64,000 nucleotides of DNA from B33-G16 sp964611035. GTDB taxonomy: Bacteria; Desulfobacterota; DSM-4660; Desulfatiglandales; B25-G16. The translations under genes were made by a program, and so were the position numbers. Positions 62,513 to 64,000 of this stretch are shown here, one piece after another (position 1 is the first letter of the stretch; each line of letters begins with the position of its first letter). The DNA is taken from assembly GCA_964611035.1 (NCBI GenBank), contig CAZSWT010000001.1:1-64000 (forward strand), read 5' to 3'. Under the pieces are notes generated by a model, which saw only the letters and a list, made by a program, of their open reading frames with translations, had not been told where the DNA came from and did not search any database.

Positions 62513-64000
62513 ATGAACTCATTCGTACATCTTAATGTCCATTCCCACTACTCCAAAGGCTGGGGTATGGGTTCCATTGAAGACCTCTGCCGGTCCGCCA
62601 AAGAGCATGGTATGGATAGATTCGCCCTGACCGACACCAATGGATTGTATGGACTCCTATATTTTATCCAGACGGCTAAAGAGATAGGTATTCAACCCAT
62701 TGTGGGCAGCGAACTTACAGCCGATGAGCACCGGGCTGTTCTGCTGGTTCGAAACCGTGAAGGGTATGCAAACCTCTGCCGGATCATTTCAGACCGCCAC
62801 TGCCATCAGGGTTTCGACCTGATCAAATCCCTAAAGGAAAGACGTGAGGGGCTTATCATCTTTTCTGACAACTTCACACTGCTCAAGGCCCTTAAAAGAG
62901 ATTCAGAAGAGGACCTCTTTGTGGAGCTATCCCCGGGCTATAATATGGCGAGCTGCTATGCCTTTTCCCGTACAAGTGGCATTCCTCCCCTGGCCACCAA
63001 CCGGGTCTATCTGATCAAGGCGGATCAATTTCCGCTTCACCGGATCCTTCGGGCCGTAGCCTTGAACAGCAAACTCTCCCGCCTACGATATGAAGACATC
63101 TGTAGGGAGCACAATTTTTTGAATGCCCCCCAGTCCATGATCGATCAGTTTCCCCATGCCCCTCGGGCGATCCATAATACGCTTGAGGTAGCTGAACAGT
63201 GCCGTATGCATTGGGACTTTGACCGCATCATATTCCCTCGTTTTAAGCAGATGACAGACAAAGAGGCCTATGAGACCCTCTACCGGTCTAGCATAGAGGG
63301 TTGCAGGCGTCGATATGGAAAACTCACCCAAGCAATCAGAGAGCGAGTAGACTACGAGATGAAGATCATCCGAGAGAAAAAGTTTGCCCATTATTTTCTG
63401 GTAGTGGCTGATATTACCAGAAGAGCCCCTCGGTCATGTGGCCGTGGAAGTGCCGCCGCATCCATTGTCTCGTATGCCCTGGGGATCACCCATGTAGACC
63501 CTATAAAACACCACCTCTTCTTTGAGCGTTTTTTAAACACTGGACGTATGGATCCCCCGGACATTGATGTGGACTTCGCATGGGACGAACGGGATCAGGT
63601 CATTGACTATGTCTTTGCCAAATATGGAAACCGAAAAACCGCCATGGTGGCCAATCATAACACCTATGGGGCCAGATCCGCTATCAGGGAGGTAGCAAAG
63701 GTCTTTGGCATAACCGAGGCAGAGATCAGCCGGGTAACCAGCAAAATCGGTTTTGGATGGCGTCTGGAAGATACCTGGACCAAATTGGCCAAGCATCCCA
63801 AGATGAAAGGGATAGATTTCGAGAAGCCCTGGAATGATATTTTATATGCTGCACTCCAGCTCGAAGATCACCTCGACCACCTTTCAGTACACTGCGGCGG
63901 TCTGGTAATTGTGCCCGATGAGATTCGCCGCTACTGCCCGGTAGAAATCTCTGCAAGTGGGGTACAGGTGCTCCAGTGGGAAAAGGATTCGGTGGAAAAA
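62513..64000 (+). CDS. dnaE2: DNA polymerase III alpha-type subunit, DnaE2/ImuC-like (3' end outside window)
   Basis: The first 496 codons are visible. An N-terminal PHP domain (VHLNVHSHYSKGWGMGS; ALTDTNGLYG, where most PHP domains have His in place of this Thr) precedes the polymerase core with CGRGSAAASIVSYALGI, FFERFLNTGRMDPPDIDVDF (catalytic Asp pair) and TYGARSAIREVAKVFG. With lexA and imuB upstream it is most likely the error-prone ImuC/DnaE2 rather than the replicative DnaE, since the dnaX-type replication genes lie elsewhere. The ATG at 62513 has no visible ribosome site. Confidence 0.88.
   Translation, partial: MNSFVHLNVHSHYSKGWGMGSIEDLCRSAKEHGMDRFALTDTNGLYGLLYFIQTAKEIGIQPIVGSELTADEHRAVLLVRNREGYANLCRIISDRHCHQGFDLIKSLKERREGLIIFSDNFTLLKALKRDSEEDLFVELSPGYNMASCYAFSRTSGIPPLATNRVYLIKADQFPLHRILRAVALNSKLSRLRYEDICREHNFLNAPQSMIDQFPHAPRAIHNTLEVAEQCRMHWDFDRIIFPRFKQMTDKEAYETLYRSSIEGCRRRYGKLTQAIRERVDYEMKIIREKKFAHYFLVVADITRRAPRSCGRGSAAASIVSYALGITHVDPIKHHLFFERFLNTGRMDPPDIDVDFAWDERDQVIDYVFAKYGNRKTAMVANHNTYGARSAIREVAKVFGITEAEISRVTSKIGFGWRLEDTWTKLAKHPKMKGIDFEKPWNDILYAALQLEDHLDHLSVHCGGLVIVPDEIRRYCPVEISASGVQVLQWEKDSVEK

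Noticed and set aside
62513..64000. Replicative dnaE identity for the truncated polymerase gene
   Set aside because: Linkage to lexA and an inactive Y-family protein favours ImuC/DnaE2; the missing 3' part means this is not proven.

Overview
The window reads as chromosome from an AT-rich, Gram-negative, strictly or mainly anaerobic bacterium. The gene content most resembles Desulfobacterota (former Deltaproteobacteria). The pointers are kdsB (LPS Kdo), LL-diaminopimelate aminotransferase, a PEP-CTERM surface protein, an ETF:quinone oxidoreductase beside an FAD/FeS oxidase, a CoA ligase, a thiolase, a BadF/BcrA-type activase, and large PAS, FHA and Ser/Thr-kinase signalling proteins. No rRNA or ribosomal-protein gene is present to fix the taxonomy, so this is inference. 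No phage, CRISPR array or intact transposase is seen.

Layout. 0-5.4 kb is an accessory patch: the end-truncated start of a PAS sensor, a thermonuclease-like protein with doubtful active site, a PilZ protein, an array of covarying stem-loops, a PEP-CTERM protein between two copies of a ~180 bp duplicated fragment, and a three-gene operon encoding a small unknown protein, a degenerate nucleotidyltransferase-like protein and a HEPN-like protein. 5.9-13.9 kb carries tRNA-Phe, an acidic zinc-ribbon protein, rnhA, rmuC, an FMN/FeS flavoprotein, kdsB, a large protein ending in an HPr domain, a candidate structured small RNA, tadA and two tRNA-Ser genes. 14-26.6 kb is a dense housekeeping run: dnaX, lysA-dapB-dapL-folK-transaldolase-lytic transglycosylase-pgsA, tRNA-Gly, tRNA-Cys, an M23 peptidase, secA and argJ. 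It makes lysine/meso-DAP, folate, envelope and phospholipid components.

27-43 kb is a sugar epimerase followed by a signalling region. It holds two PP2C phosphatases, an FHA-GAF-adenylate cyclase, a membrane PAS protein, a CHASE2 Ser/Thr kinase, a double-FHA protein and a LysM/FecR protein. These surround a type IV pilus/secretion block on the other strand (GspE/PilB-like ATPase with extra zinc ribbons, a B-box-like membrane protein, a prepilin). Kinase, phosphatase and FHA reader are adjacent and probably form one phospho-signalling circuit. ndk follows. 43.8-52.1 kb is a catabolic region (ETF-QO, FAD/FeS oxidase, acyl-CoA ligase, thiolase, variant activase) that would activate an organic acid and pass its electrons to the quinone pool.

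52.4-57.3 kb is a five-gene ABC-2 exporter operon with its HlyD-type adaptor. Then come an NTPase, a CheR-type methyltransferase and the radical-SAM enzyme amrS. 60.1-64 kb is an SOS mutagenesis cassette (lexA, an imuB-like inactive Y-family protein, and a DnaE2-like polymerase running off the end). It is visibly more GC-rich than most of the window.

The spacers carry several families of short palindromes and inverted-repeat elements, including one with perfect 27 bp arms and a related one with perfect 24 bp arms. The best candidates for something new are the HEPN/nucleotidyltransferase-like/small-protein operon, the ~135 nt structured RNA upstream of the HPr-fusion gene, and the mobile-looking inverted-repeat elements.
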